64,000 nt of DNA from Streptomyces sp. XM4193 (GTDB lineage Bacteria > Actinomycetota > Actinomycetes > Streptomycetales > Streptomycetaceae), in the NCBI RefSeq assembly GCF_023072595.1, contig NZ_JALLGK010000009.1, positions 124,001-188,000 of the forward strand, in the 5' to 3' direction. Below the pieces are notes generated by a model. The model was not told where the DNA came from and made no database searches. It saw nothing but the letters and a program-made list of their open reading frames with translations. The translations under genes were made by a program, and so were the position numbers. This document shows positions 25,605-33,715 of this stretch, piece after piece (the stretch's first letter is position 1; each line of letters begins with the position of its first letter).

Positions 25605-27431
25605 ATGACCGGTCCGTCCGAACCCACCGCGCGCGACGACGTCGACACCGACGCGGATGTACTGATCATCGGCTACGGTCCCGTCGGCCAGATCCTGTCC
25701 GTACTGCTCGCGCAGCACGGTTGGCGGGTGACGGTCCTGGAGCGTCAGCCGCGTCCCTATCCGCTGCCGCGCGCCGTGGCCTTCGACGGCCAGGCGTCCC
25801 GCCTGCTCGCCGCCGCCGGCGTCGCCGACCGCATCCGGCCGATCACCGAGCCCTCGCCCGACTACGTGGTGGCCAACGCCGCGGGCGAGGAGTTGCTCCG
25901 TTTCGAGCTGCGGCCCGAGGGCTACCACGGCTGGCCGGACTCCACCTCCGTGCACCAGCCGAGCCTGGAGGCCGCGTTGGCGGAGCGCGCCGGCGAACTG
26001 CCGGGCCTGCGAGTGGAATGGGGCCGTCGCGCGGTGCTCGCGACCGATCTGGGCGAGAGCGTCGAAGTGGTCGCCGAGGACGTCGGCAGCGGTGAGCGAA
26101 GCGTCTCGCGGGCGCGGTGGGTCGTGGGCAGCGACGGTGCGAACAGCTTCCTGCGCGACCGACTCGGCGTCGACTGCGAGGACTTCGGCTTCTCGCTGGA
26201 CTGGATGGCATGCGACGTCGTCCCCCGGCGGACCGAGGACTTCCCGCCGCTCAACCTCCAGATCGCCGACCCGCAGCGACCCCGGGTGGCGGTCTCCGCC
26301 GGGCCGGGCCACCGCCGCTGGGAGTTCATGCGGCTTCCCGGTGAGGACCGCGCGGAGTTCGCCACCGAGGAGAACGCCTGGCGGCTGCTGGCGCAGTTCG
26401 GCGCCACCGCGGCCAACTCCGCACTCGACCGCCACACCGTCTACACCTTCGCCGGACGCAACGCCGAACGCTGGCGGATCGGCCGCATGCTGCTGGCCGG
26501 CGACGCGGCCCACCAGATGCCGCCGTTCGCCGGGCAGGGCATGTGCTCCGGATTCCGCGACGCCGCCAACCTCGCCTGGAAGCTCGATCTGGTGCTGCGC
26601 GGGGCGGCCGGCCCACGCCTCCTCGACACCTACGAGGAGGAACGCCGCGCACAGGTGCGGTACTCCATCGGGCTGTCGGTGCAACTGGGCCGGATCATCT
26701 GCGAGATCGACCCGGCGAGGGCCGAGGAACGGGACCGGGCGATGCGCCGGCCGACGCCCGAGGGCGCGGGTGCGGGCACGGCCGATGCGTCGGGTACCGC
26801 GAGCGCGTCGGGTGCCGCTGGGGAGGCGTCCCGGACCGCCGGTCCGCCGGCCCACGGCGCCCGCCCGCCGGGGGAGTCCCTGGAGCGCGGTTTCTTCTTC
26901 CGGGGAGGCGGGGCGCCCGCCGGTCTGCCGGCCGGCCAGGCGCGGCTCGCCGTCCCCGGCGGAACCGGGACGCCCGCGCCGGCGGACGAGGTGCTGGGCG
27001 GGGGATTCGTCCTGCTCTGCGTCCCGGAGCTGCTGCACGGGGTGGAGCCGGAGCTGCTGGAGCCGCTGCGGCGCATCGGTGGCCGCGCGGTCTCCGTACG
27101 GGCGAACGACGAGCGGCCGAACGACGAGCGGCCGAACGGCGGCCCGTCGGGCGGCGATCGGTCCGACGGCGGCCCGGCAGACGGCGGTACGGGCGGTGGA
27201 GCTGCGCCGCGGCAGCCGGACGGCTTCCTCGACACCGACGGCTTCTATCTGTCGTGGCTGGCCTCGCTCGGTGCCCGCGCGGTGCTGGTGCGGCCGGACC
27301 ACTATGTGTACGGGGCCGCGTCCGACGCGGCCGGAGTCGCCGTGCTGCTCCGCGATCTGACGGCCCGGCTGGCCGCGTCCGTGGACGGCGGCAGCGGCGA
27401 GGACGCACCGCAGCGCTCGGCCGGCGGCTGA
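25605..27431 (+). CDS. FAD-dependent aromatic hydroxylase (MhpA/PheA-TfdB type) with low-complexity inserts
   Basis: 608 residues. N-terminal FAD fold VLIIGYGPVGQILSVLLAQ, middle WVVGSDGANSFLRDRLGVDC and the ribityl motif LLAGDAAHQMPPFAGQGMCSGFRD are typical of 3-(3-hydroxyphenyl)propionate-hydroxylase relatives; the C-terminal thioredoxin-like domain (DGFYLSWLASLGARAVLVRPD) is present. Two disordered stretches interrupt the normal sequence: an Ala/Gly/Thr-rich one at about residues 390-425 and a NDERPNDERPN-type one at about 503-535, the latter from a DNA tandem repeat. Divergent from the precursor operon and convergent with the exporter. Probably oxidises the aryl unit or a peptide side chain; the substrate is unknown. 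Confidence 0.8.
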   Translation: MTGPSEPTARDDVDTDADVLIIGYGPVGQILSVLLAQHGWRVTVLERQPRPYPLPRAVAFDGQASRLLAAAGVADRIRPITEPSPDYVVANAAGEELLRFELRPEGYHGWPDSTSVHQPSLEAALAERAGELPGLRVEWGRRAVLATDLGESVEVVAEDVGSGERSVSRARWVVGSDGANSFLRDRLGVDCEDFGFSLDWMACDVVPRRTEDFPPLNLQIADPQRPRVAVSAGPGHRRWEFMRLPGEDRAEFATEENAWRLLAQFGATAANSALDRHTVYTFAGRNAERWRIGRMLLAGDAAHQMPPFAGQGMCSGFRDAANLAWKLDLVLRGAAGPRLLDTYEEERRAQVRYSIGLSVQLGRIICEIDPARAEERDRAMRRPTPEGAGAGTADASGTASASGAAGEASRTAGPPAHGARPPGESLERGFFFRGGGAPAGLPAGQARLAVPGGTGTPAPADEVLGGGFVLLCVPELLHGVEPELLEPLRRIGGRAVSVRANDERPNDERPNGGPSGGDRSDGGPADGGTGGGAAPRQPDGFLDTDGFYLSWLASLGARAVLVRPDHYVYGAASDAAGVAVLLRDLTARLAASVDGGSGEDAPQRSAGG

Positions 27432-27490
27432 CCCCGCACCGTGCCGCCCCGGGCGGTCCGGCCGTGCCGCTCCCGCGCGGCGAGGACCGA

Positions 27491-27555
27491 CCGCCGTACG
27501 CGCAGGCAGCCCGCCGCGACCACCCGCCGTACGCGCAAGCCGCCCGCCGTACGCG
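27491..27555. repeat. CCGCCGTACGCG repeat, three copies
   Basis: The 12-base unit occurs at 27491, 27524 and 27544 in the gap between the monooxygenase and the exporter permease. No coding sense. Confidence 0.5.
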
Positions 27556-27565
27556 GAGGTGGCCT

Positions 27566-27587
27566 GGGCGCCCGGTGTCGGGCGCCC
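27566..27587. terminator. Bidirectional hairpin between convergent genes
   Basis: Perfect nine-base arms GGGCGCCCG and CGGGCGCCC with loop GTGT, placed between the convergent stops of the monooxygenase and the ABC permease genes. It can terminate both transcripts. Confidence 0.65.
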
Positions 27588-27594
27588 GGTGGGC

Positions 27595-28332
27595 TCAGCG
27601 GAACCTGCGGCCCTCGTCGCGGCGGTAGGCGAAGACGGCCAGCGCGCCGAAGAACAACGTCCACACCACGAAGGAGACGATCGCGACCGGGTTGACGTCG
27701 AAGTCCCCGACGGTGGCCCACATCAGCTCGACCGCGCCGCGGGCGGGCACGAACGGTGCGATGGTCTGGATGAAGCCGGGCTCCTCGCCGGGAGTGCTCA
27801 GCAGGCCGGAGGCGAACGCCATCGGCAGGAAGATCAACTGCACCACGGCGAGCGCGGCCTTGGTCGACATGAGGTAGCCGATCGACAGGCCCATCATCGT
27901 GAACGGCAGCGAGGTGATCAGCACCGCGAAGATCGCCAGGACGAAGTCCAGGGGCGCGATGGTGGCCGGGGTGAACAGCGCCGCGATGACCACGACCGGT
28001 ATCAGCGAGAGCATCATCATCGTGATGCCGGTCAGGATGCGGCTGGTGAACTGGACTGCCGGGCCCATGGGGAGCGTACGGGTGTACGGGTCCCACGGCT
28101 GCGCGCGGTCGTCGGAGACGCCGGTGCCGTGGCCGAAGAGGTTGCTGATCATGGTCGCGAAGACCACCATCGACGCGGTGGCGAGCGTCGCACCGGTCGG
28201 GTTGTCCCGCGTGTTGGGCACGACGAAGAAGACCAGGGACGCCGCGGGGAAGAAGGCCGCGCCCAGGATCGCGACCGGGATGCGGAACAGCTGGAGCAGC
28301 TGGTAGCGGGTGTGGGTGAGGGCGAGGTTCAT
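27595..28332 (-). CDS. ABC-2 type exporter permease
   Basis: 245 residues with six predicted membrane helices (for example VAILGAAFFPAASLVFFVV, ITMMMLSLIPVVVIAALF, FVLAIFAVLITSLPFTMMGL, IVSFVVWTLFFGALAVFAY), the layout of ABC-2 permeases of drug and peptide exporters. Upstream gene overlap does not occur; the gap to the ATPase is 17 bases. Last gene of the thiopeptide-maturation operon, so it probably exports the product and may be the only self-protection in the cluster. Confidence 0.85.
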   Translation of the reverse strand: MNLALTHTRYQLLQLFRIPVAILGAAFFPAASLVFFVVPNTRDNPTGATLATASMVVFATMISNLFGHGTGVSDDRAQPWDPYTRTLPMGPAVQFTSRILTGITMMMLSLIPVVVIAALFTPATIAPLDFVLAIFAVLITSLPFTMMGLSIGYLMSTKAALAVVQLIFLPMAFASGLLSTPGEEPGFIQTIAPFVPARGAVELMWATVGDFDVNPVAIVSFVVWTLFFGALAVFAYRRDEGRRFR

Positions 28333-28349
28333 GGTGGCAGCGCTTTCGG

Positions 28350-29270
28350 TTAGGAACGGGAGATCGTCAGGAAGGCTTCTTCGAGCGTGGCCTGCTGGAC
28401 CTCCAAGCCGGAGAAGGCCACGTCCGACCGCACCAGCGACCTGATCAGTTGGTCCGCGTCGTGGGTCATCAGGTGGATGCGCTTGTCGATGCGCTCCTCG
28501 CTGATGACACCGGGCAGTTCGGGGAGCTTCTCGGCCACCATGCTCACCCGCTGGACGTGGGCGAGGCCGCGCACCGCCTCGACGGTGTCGTCGGCGAGCA
28601 CCTCGCCGTTGCCCATGACGACGACCCGCTCGGCCAGCGCCTCGACCTCCTCCAGGTAGTGGGTCGTCAGCAGCACCGTGCCGCCCTGGCTGTGGAAGGC
28701 GCGGATGTGGTCCCACAGCAGCCGTCGCGACTCCACGTCCAGGCCCGTGGTCGGCTCGTCGAGCACGACGAGCCGCGGCTTGCCCACGAAGGCGAGGGCC
28801 AGCGCGAGGCGCCGCTTCTGGCCGCCGGACAGTCCGCCGCACTGGCGCTTGGCGAACTCCTCCAGGCCCAGCCGGACGAGGAGTTCGTCGCGGTTCTCGG
28901 GGTCGGGGTAGTGGGCGGCGACGAGGTCCACGGCCTCGGCCACCTTGAGGGTGGCCGGCACTCCGGTCTCCTGGAGCGTCATGCCCAGTTGCACGCGGTT
29001 GGCGGGCACGCCGGGGTCGCCGCCGAAGAGCTCGACCCTGCCGGCGGAGGGCTTGCGCAGCCCCACCAGGGTGTTGAGGAGGGTGGACTTGCCCGCGCCG
29101 TTGGGCCCGAGCAGGCCGATCAACTCGCCCTCGCGGACGGTGAAGTCGACCTCGTTGAGGGCCACGGTGTCGCCGTAGCGCCGGGTCAGTCCGATCGCCC
29201 GGGCGACGACCTCCCGACCGTCGTCGGGTGTCTCGGGCCGAGCCTGCACGGCCGTCTGGTTGCTGGTCAC
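28350..29270 (-). CDS. ABC exporter ATP-binding protein
   Basis: 306 residues. Walker A GPNGAGKST, signature LSGGQKRRLALAL, Walker B RLVVLDEPTTGLD and switch His in TTHYLEE are all present, as in CcmA/DrrA-like drug-export ATPases. The GTG start has AAGGAG five bases upstream and overlaps the stop of the elimination-domain gene (GTGA). It pairs with the following ABC-2 permease. Confidence 0.92.
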   Translation of the reverse strand: MTSNQTAVQARPETPDDGREVVARAIGLTRRYGDTVALNEVDFTVREGELIGLLGPNGAGKSTLLNTLVGLRKPSAGRVELFGGDPGVPANRVQLGMTLQETGVPATLKVAEAVDLVAAHYPDPENRDELLVRLGLEEFAKRQCGGLSGGQKRRLALALAFVGKPRLVVLDEPTTGLDVESRRLLWDHIRAFHSQGGTVLLTTHYLEEVEALAERVVVMGNGEVLADDTVEAVRGLAHVQRVSMVAEKLPELPGVISEERIDKRIHLMTHDADQLIRSLVRSDVAFSGLEVQQATLEEAFLTISRS

Positions 29271-30265
29271 TGCTGCTCCTTGTGAAGGGGGTGTTCCTTG
29301 CCCTGCGGAATGTCGGGGATCGCGGGGCCCGGGAAGAGGTTGGCCAGCCGCGCGTACGTCTGGATCTCCTCGGTCACGTGCAGCGCGAGTCTGTTGTGCA
29401 GCATGTGGACGTGGGAGGAGACGACCTGTCCCGCGTGCAGTTCGGTGTGTTCCCGGACGTCGGCGGCCAGTTCGCGCAGCGCGTCCCGCCAGGGGCCGAG
29501 CGGTCCCGGGTCCTCGGGCAGCGCCGTCGCCGGTACGGTCGCCAGGCTCAGCCGGTCCAACTGCTGGTCGGAGTAGCCGAGTCCGGCCGCCCAGGCGCGC
29601 CAGGAGTGCAGGCCCAGAGCGTAGAAAACGGCCTCGTCGTCCTCGCCGAGAGCCTGCCCGGCCGCCCTGGTGGCGCGCAGCGCCAGCATCGCCCGGGCGG
29701 AGGGGGAGGGCTCGCGCCGCAGGAAGGCCAGGCACAACTGGCTGGAGAGCTGGAAGAGCCGCTCGGTGGCGGGCATCAACTCGCGTCCTCCGTAGCGCTC
29801 GTACTCGGGGTGGTAGGCGAAGCGGTGCGCCCCGGGCGGGAGCAGGCCGCTCACCTCGTCGTGGGTGGGACGGTCGCCGACGGCGGCCAGCCGGGCGGCG
29901 GCCGACTCGTACTCCTCCGGGCGCAGCCGTTCCTCGTCGCCGCGCGGTTCGCCGGCGGTGGCCAGGGCCTCGGTGAGCACCTTCTCGACCCGGTCCGCCT
30001 CGTCCTCCGCCAGATCGCGGAACCGCAGGCGCACATGCGGGCCGCCGTGCCAGTACCGGATGAAGAACCACGGTTTGCCGGGCACCGCGGCGACCGCGGG
30101 GGCGACCACCTCGGTCACCACGCGGTCGCGGGCGCTCCGTTCCTCGGTGTCCAGGTGGAGGTGCCAGGCGTGCCACCGGGCGTCCGGCTCCTTGTTCACC
30201 GGTCCGGCGAAGGCCGTGCCCGGCACGGTCTCCTCGTCGGCGGTCGGCCGTGACGTGTGCTCCAT
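29267..30265 (-). CDS. Split LanB elimination protein (SpaB_C/TbtC-like thiopeptide domain)
   Basis: 332 residues. It carries the thiopeptide-type bacteriocin domain: ARWHAWHLHLDTEERS, PWFFIRYWHGGPHVRLRF, then a Tyr-rich FAYHPEYERYGG block and a C-terminal SSHVHMLHNRLALH. In thiopeptide systems this small protein removes glutamate from glutamylated Ser/Thr to make dehydroamino acids, working with the separate glutamylating LanB. Here that partner is 35661-38321. GGGAGA precedes the ATG. Sequence alone does not fully exclude the cycloaddition role, but the 38318 gene fits that better. Confidence 0.82.
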   Translation of the reverse strand: MEHTSRPTADEETVPGTAFAGPVNKEPDARWHAWHLHLDTEERSARDRVVTEVVAPAVAAVPGKPWFFIRYWHGGPHVRLRFRDLAEDEADRVEKVLTEALATAGEPRGDEERLRPEEYESAAARLAAVGDRPTHDEVSGLLPPGAHRFAYHPEYERYGGRELMPATERLFQLSSQLCLAFLRREPSPSARAMLALRATRAAGQALGEDDEAVFYALGLHSWRAWAAGLGYSDQQLDRLSLATVPATALPEDPGPLGPWRDALRELAADVREHTELHAGQVVSSHVHMLHNRLALHVTEEIQTYARLANLFPGPAIPDIPQGKEHPLHKEQQ

Positions 30266-30276
30266 CGCTCTCTCCC

Positions 30277-31794
30277 TCACAGCCTCAGGTCGTACATCGG
30301 CCCGCTGAAGCGCGGGGTTCCGGTGATGACGGCGCAGAGCACCATCTCGTCGGTGTCCAGGCCGAGCAGCCGCTGCGCCGGAACCTCCTGGAACGCCCGT
30401 GCCGGCCGGGCGTACAGACCGCTCGCCGCGGCGGCCAGTCCGACGCCCTGGGCGGCCCAGCCGGCCGCGTACTGGGCCGCGGTGAAGGCTCCGGGACCGA
30501 AGCGTTCCACCAGCGTCCTCGGGTGCGCCGAGAGGAACCACACCGCGGTCGCGTGCCGGATGTCGCCCCCGTTGTAGGGGTCGACCCGGTAGGCGTAGTG
30601 GCCCTCCAGCTCCTCGGGAGCGCCGGGGCGGGCCTCCAGCAGCGAGGGCCGGCCGTCGTGCAGGCGGTACACCCCGTCGACGTGGCCCTCGACGTCCTGG
30701 AGGACACCGGTGATCCGCACCTCGTCCCACACCGCGGCCAGCGTGTCGCCCGGCGGCGGTACGGTCAGCCAGCGTGCGGCCGCCTCCAGCACCTGCGGGC
30801 CGACCGTGCGGCGGCGTCCGCTCATGCCGTACAGCCCGCGCGGCATCCGGCCCGCGCTGCGGCGCCACAGCACCTCGGCCCAGGAGATCGGGGCCTGCGG
30901 AAGGTGCTCGGGCACCGCCGGGCCCAGGGGCTCCGAACGGCCGAAGTCCTGGGCCCTGTTGAGGGCTACGGTCTCCGCCAGCACGGGATCGGCGACCCGC
31001 TCGGGCGGCAGCGGGTCCGGCGCCCCTTGGGCGGCGGCAGCGGGCGCCGGGTCCTCGTCGGTCAGCTCCACCGCCAGCGGCAGCGTCCACTCCTCGTGCG
31101 GGGACAGGCCCAGCGCGTCCAGGTCGCGGCGGGCGTCCGGGCCGGGCAGGCGCAGCCGTCCGGAGAGGCCGAACAGTTCCATGCCGAGGCACAACTGGCG
31201 CAGATTGATGCCGAGTTCGAGGTTGACCAGAGTGCCGCGGAACCAGCGGTAGGAGTCGGGGAGGCGGGTGTACCGCCCCGCGAGGAGCACCTCCCGGCCG
31301 GCGGCGGGCGCACCGTCTCCGGCCAGCGCGGTCAGTGCGTGCCGGTACGGGTCGAGCACCCGCGCGCGTTCGCCGTCCCGCACGAACACCTGCACCGGGA
31401 ACTTCGCCCGCACCGACGGGTAGCCGCGGTGGTCGTTGAACGGGTTCTCCGGCTCCTTGCGCTGGATCCCGAAACCGGTGACCAGCGCGTGCCCGAGCGC
31501 GGTCGCGGCGTCCGGAGCGCCCACCGGCCGGCCGGCCGGATGCGCGGCGTTCTCCAGCAGCTCCGAGGTGCCCGGCGGCAGCGGCACCGAGGCCCCGCCG
31601 CGCGCCGACTCCGGGAGCGCGGGCGCGACTTCGGTGTCCGGGCGCGGCGCGGCGAGGTGGCCGCGTTGCGCGGGCGGGGGCCAGTCGGCCCCGGTGGCGT
31701 GGGCGAACCAGCGCACGTCGCGGGACATGATGTCGACGTCCGCGGGCACCGGCGGTTCGGCCGGCGGGCCGCCGTGCTCGGTCGCTTGGGTCAT
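30277..31794 (-). CDS. SagB-type FMN azoline dehydrogenase (TbtE-like)
   Basis: 505 residues, a duplicated nitroreductase-fold protein as in thiopeptide and other azole RiPP clusters. Visible features are LLAGRYTRLPDSYRWFRGTL, NLELGINLRQLCLGMELFG, AEVLWRRSAGRMPRGLYGM and C-terminal YAAGWAAQGVGLAAAASGLY. It oxidises thiazolines/oxazolines made by the YcaO enzyme to aromatic thiazoles/oxazoles using FMN. It follows the YcaO gene by 10 bases and precedes the elimination-domain gene by 11 bases. Confidence 0.84.
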   Translation of the reverse strand: MTQATEHGGPPAEPPVPADVDIMSRDVRWFAHATGADWPPPAQRGHLAAPRPDTEVAPALPESARGGASVPLPPGTSELLENAAHPAGRPVGAPDAATALGHALVTGFGIQRKEPENPFNDHRGYPSVRAKFPVQVFVRDGERARVLDPYRHALTALAGDGAPAAGREVLLAGRYTRLPDSYRWFRGTLVNLELGINLRQLCLGMELFGLSGRLRLPGPDARRDLDALGLSPHEEWTLPLAVELTDEDPAPAAAAQGAPDPLPPERVADPVLAETVALNRAQDFGRSEPLGPAVPEHLPQAPISWAEVLWRRSAGRMPRGLYGMSGRRRTVGPQVLEAAARWLTVPPPGDTLAAVWDEVRITGVLQDVEGHVDGVYRLHDGRPSLLEARPGAPEELEGHYAYRVDPYNGGDIRHATAVWFLSAHPRTLVERFGPGAFTAAQYAAGWAAQGVGLAAAASGLYARPARAFQEVPAQRLLGLDTDEMVLCAVITGTPRFSGPMYDLRL

Positions 31795-31804
31795 ACGGGC
31801 TCCG

Positions 31805-33715
31805 TCAGGGGAAAGGGTGCGGGTCGTACGGCACCGGCCGGTGCTCGCTGGGGGTGCCGGCCAGGGCCGCCGTCAGACGCGGCAGGCCCGTCAGCCGCTG
31901 CTGGGCGTGGCCGAAGCACATCGGGACGATGCCGGGCACGGTGGCCTTGGCGGCGGCCAGCCCGAGGTCGGTGTGGTCCCGGGTCGACTGGTCGACCAGC
32001 ACGATCCGCTCCAGCCCGGCCTGCGCGTACAGGCCGCGGACGAAGTCCAGCGCACCGCGCACATCGCCCCGGGCGGCCCGTACGGCACGGCCCGGCCAGT
32101 CGGGGAACGCCTCGTCCAGCGCCAGCCGCGGGCCGCCGAGGACGGCGGTCGCCCGCTCGCGCGTCTCCGGCAGGGCGTAGAGCCGGATGTGGTGGTCGAG
32201 TTCGTCGACCAGCCAGGGGTCCTCCAGCATCCGCTCGGCCTCCGCGCGATCCCAGTCCAGGGGATCGGTGACGATCTGGCCCAGCTCCCACAGCGCGCCG
32301 CGCAGCGCGGAGCGGGGGTCGAGCCCGGAGCCGGCCGCGGTGAAGGTGGCAGGGAAGACCTCCTGGCCGTTGACCGCCAGCGCCCAGACCACGGGCACGT
32401 CGATGTCCTGGGTGGCCCTGAGCAGGTGCACGCGGAAGCCGCGGGACTCGATGAGTTCGAGCAGACGCCGGGAGACCCGGTCGTCGATCGAGGCGTGCAC
32501 GATCTCCGGCAGCGGGGCGGCCCGGTGGAAGCTCAGCAGGAAGGCGTCGCGCTCGGCCAGCTCCAGCAGCGAGTGCAGCGCCGCCTCCTCCAGGCTGGAA
32601 CCGAGCGCACAGCCGCTGGAGGACTCCTGGTAGAGGTGCTGCCTCGGTGCGGCCCCGTGCCGGCGGGCGCCGCGGTGGTCGCCGCGGTAGCGGTAGTCGT
32701 ACTGGTAGAAGCCGATCTCCGCGGGGATCAGGGCCGGTTGGCGGGTGTCCAGGTCGTGGCCCCAGACCCAGTCCATCCGGGTCGTCTCCGTCACCCGGGC
32801 GATCCGGGCGGCGGGGTGCGCCGCCTGCTCCTGCGTGTACTCGCCGAACGCGGCGGGCGCCACCGTCCCGACGCCGGCCGCGACCAGCTCGGCGTGGGTC
32901 AGGTCCGCGACCACCGGCGCCTGGTACGGGAAGCCGGACATCCGCTCGTACGCCTCAAGGATCGCGATCGGATCGGCGGCGGCGAACGAGGACTCCCTGG
33001 CGTACCCCATGGCGATGGCGTCGGGCAGTACGGCCATGCTCATCGCGAACGGGGCCAGATGCTCCCGCTGCGCGGCGAGGACCGGACCGAAGCGCGGGTC
33101 CACCACCCGGCGGCGCAGCGCGTCGCGGCGCAGCAGCCGGGAACCCTCGGCCGCCCGGCCGGGGTTGTCGCCGGTGGGACGCTCGTGCAGGACCAGCGGG
33201 GGCGGCGGTGCGTGCGGCGGCCGGTCCTGGACCGCCGGAGCGCACAGCGGGCAGTCGAAGTGCCGCACGACGCGGTGCCGTCGTGTGCCGCGGTCGCCGA
33301 TGGCGTACAACTCGCCCGGCAGCAGCGGTCGTTCGGCCAGCTGCGCCACGGCGGAGCGCACCAGCTCGGGGAGGAACGGCCGTCGCGGCGCCACACGTGC
33401 GGTGGCCGCGCCGAGATCGCCCGTGAGCGGGTGCTGCACGGCGACGCGGGTGCGCACCTCCGCGCAGCCCGCGCAGCCGGAATCCGTGCCGGGCACCCGC
33501 AGCGGGCCCACCAGCACCTCGTCGTCGTGGATCCGGATCGACAGGTGCTCCCGGTCGCCCGCTGCGAGCAACTGCTCGCGCTCACGGTCCAGTTGCCACC
33601 CCACGGTGACGGACACCGAGCCGCCGGCCGCCACGCGCAGCGGTTCCAGGGCCCACCGCCACTCCTCGGGCAGCGCGTCGGGCGGGACGGGGAGCGCGTC
33701 CGGTGCCACGGTCAT
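31805..33715 (-). CDS. YcaO cyclodehydratase, with zinc-binding N-terminal part (TbtG-like)
   Basis: 636 residues. The C-terminal two-thirds is the ATP-dependent YcaO domain: ESSSGCALGSSLEEAALHSLLELAERDAFLL is its core (Glu residues for ATP/Mg), followed by LRGALWELGQI, ending in the Pro-rich YDPHPFP typical of azoline-forming YcaO. The N-terminal part has two Cys pairs (GCAGCAE and CPLCAP), likely zinc sites of an E1-like remnant. It converts Cys and probably Ser/Thr of the precursor to azolines. ATGA overlap with the upstream Ocin-ThiF gene indicates a complex. Confidence 0.9.
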   Translation of the reverse strand: MTVAPDALPVPPDALPEEWRWALEPLRVAAGGSVSVTVGWQLDREREQLLAAGDREHLSIRIHDDEVLVGPLRVPGTDSGCAGCAEVRTRVAVQHPLTGDLGAATARVAPRRPFLPELVRSAVAQLAERPLLPGELYAIGDRGTRRHRVVRHFDCPLCAPAVQDRPPHAPPPPLVLHERPTGDNPGRAAEGSRLLRRDALRRRVVDPRFGPVLAAQREHLAPFAMSMAVLPDAIAMGYARESSFAAADPIAILEAYERMSGFPYQAPVVADLTHAELVAAGVGTVAPAAFGEYTQEQAAHPAARIARVTETTRMDWVWGHDLDTRQPALIPAEIGFYQYDYRYRGDHRGARRHGAAPRQHLYQESSSGCALGSSLEEAALHSLLELAERDAFLLSFHRAAPLPEIVHASIDDRVSRRLLELIESRGFRVHLLRATQDIDVPVVWALAVNGQEVFPATFTAAGSGLDPRSALRGALWELGQIVTDPLDWDRAEAERMLEDPWLVDELDHHIRLYALPETRERATAVLGGPRLALDEAFPDWPGRAVRAARGDVRGALDFVRGLYAQAGLERIVLVDQSTRDHTDLGLAAAKATVPGIVPMCFGHAQQRLTGLPRLTAALAGTPSEHRPVPYDPHPFP

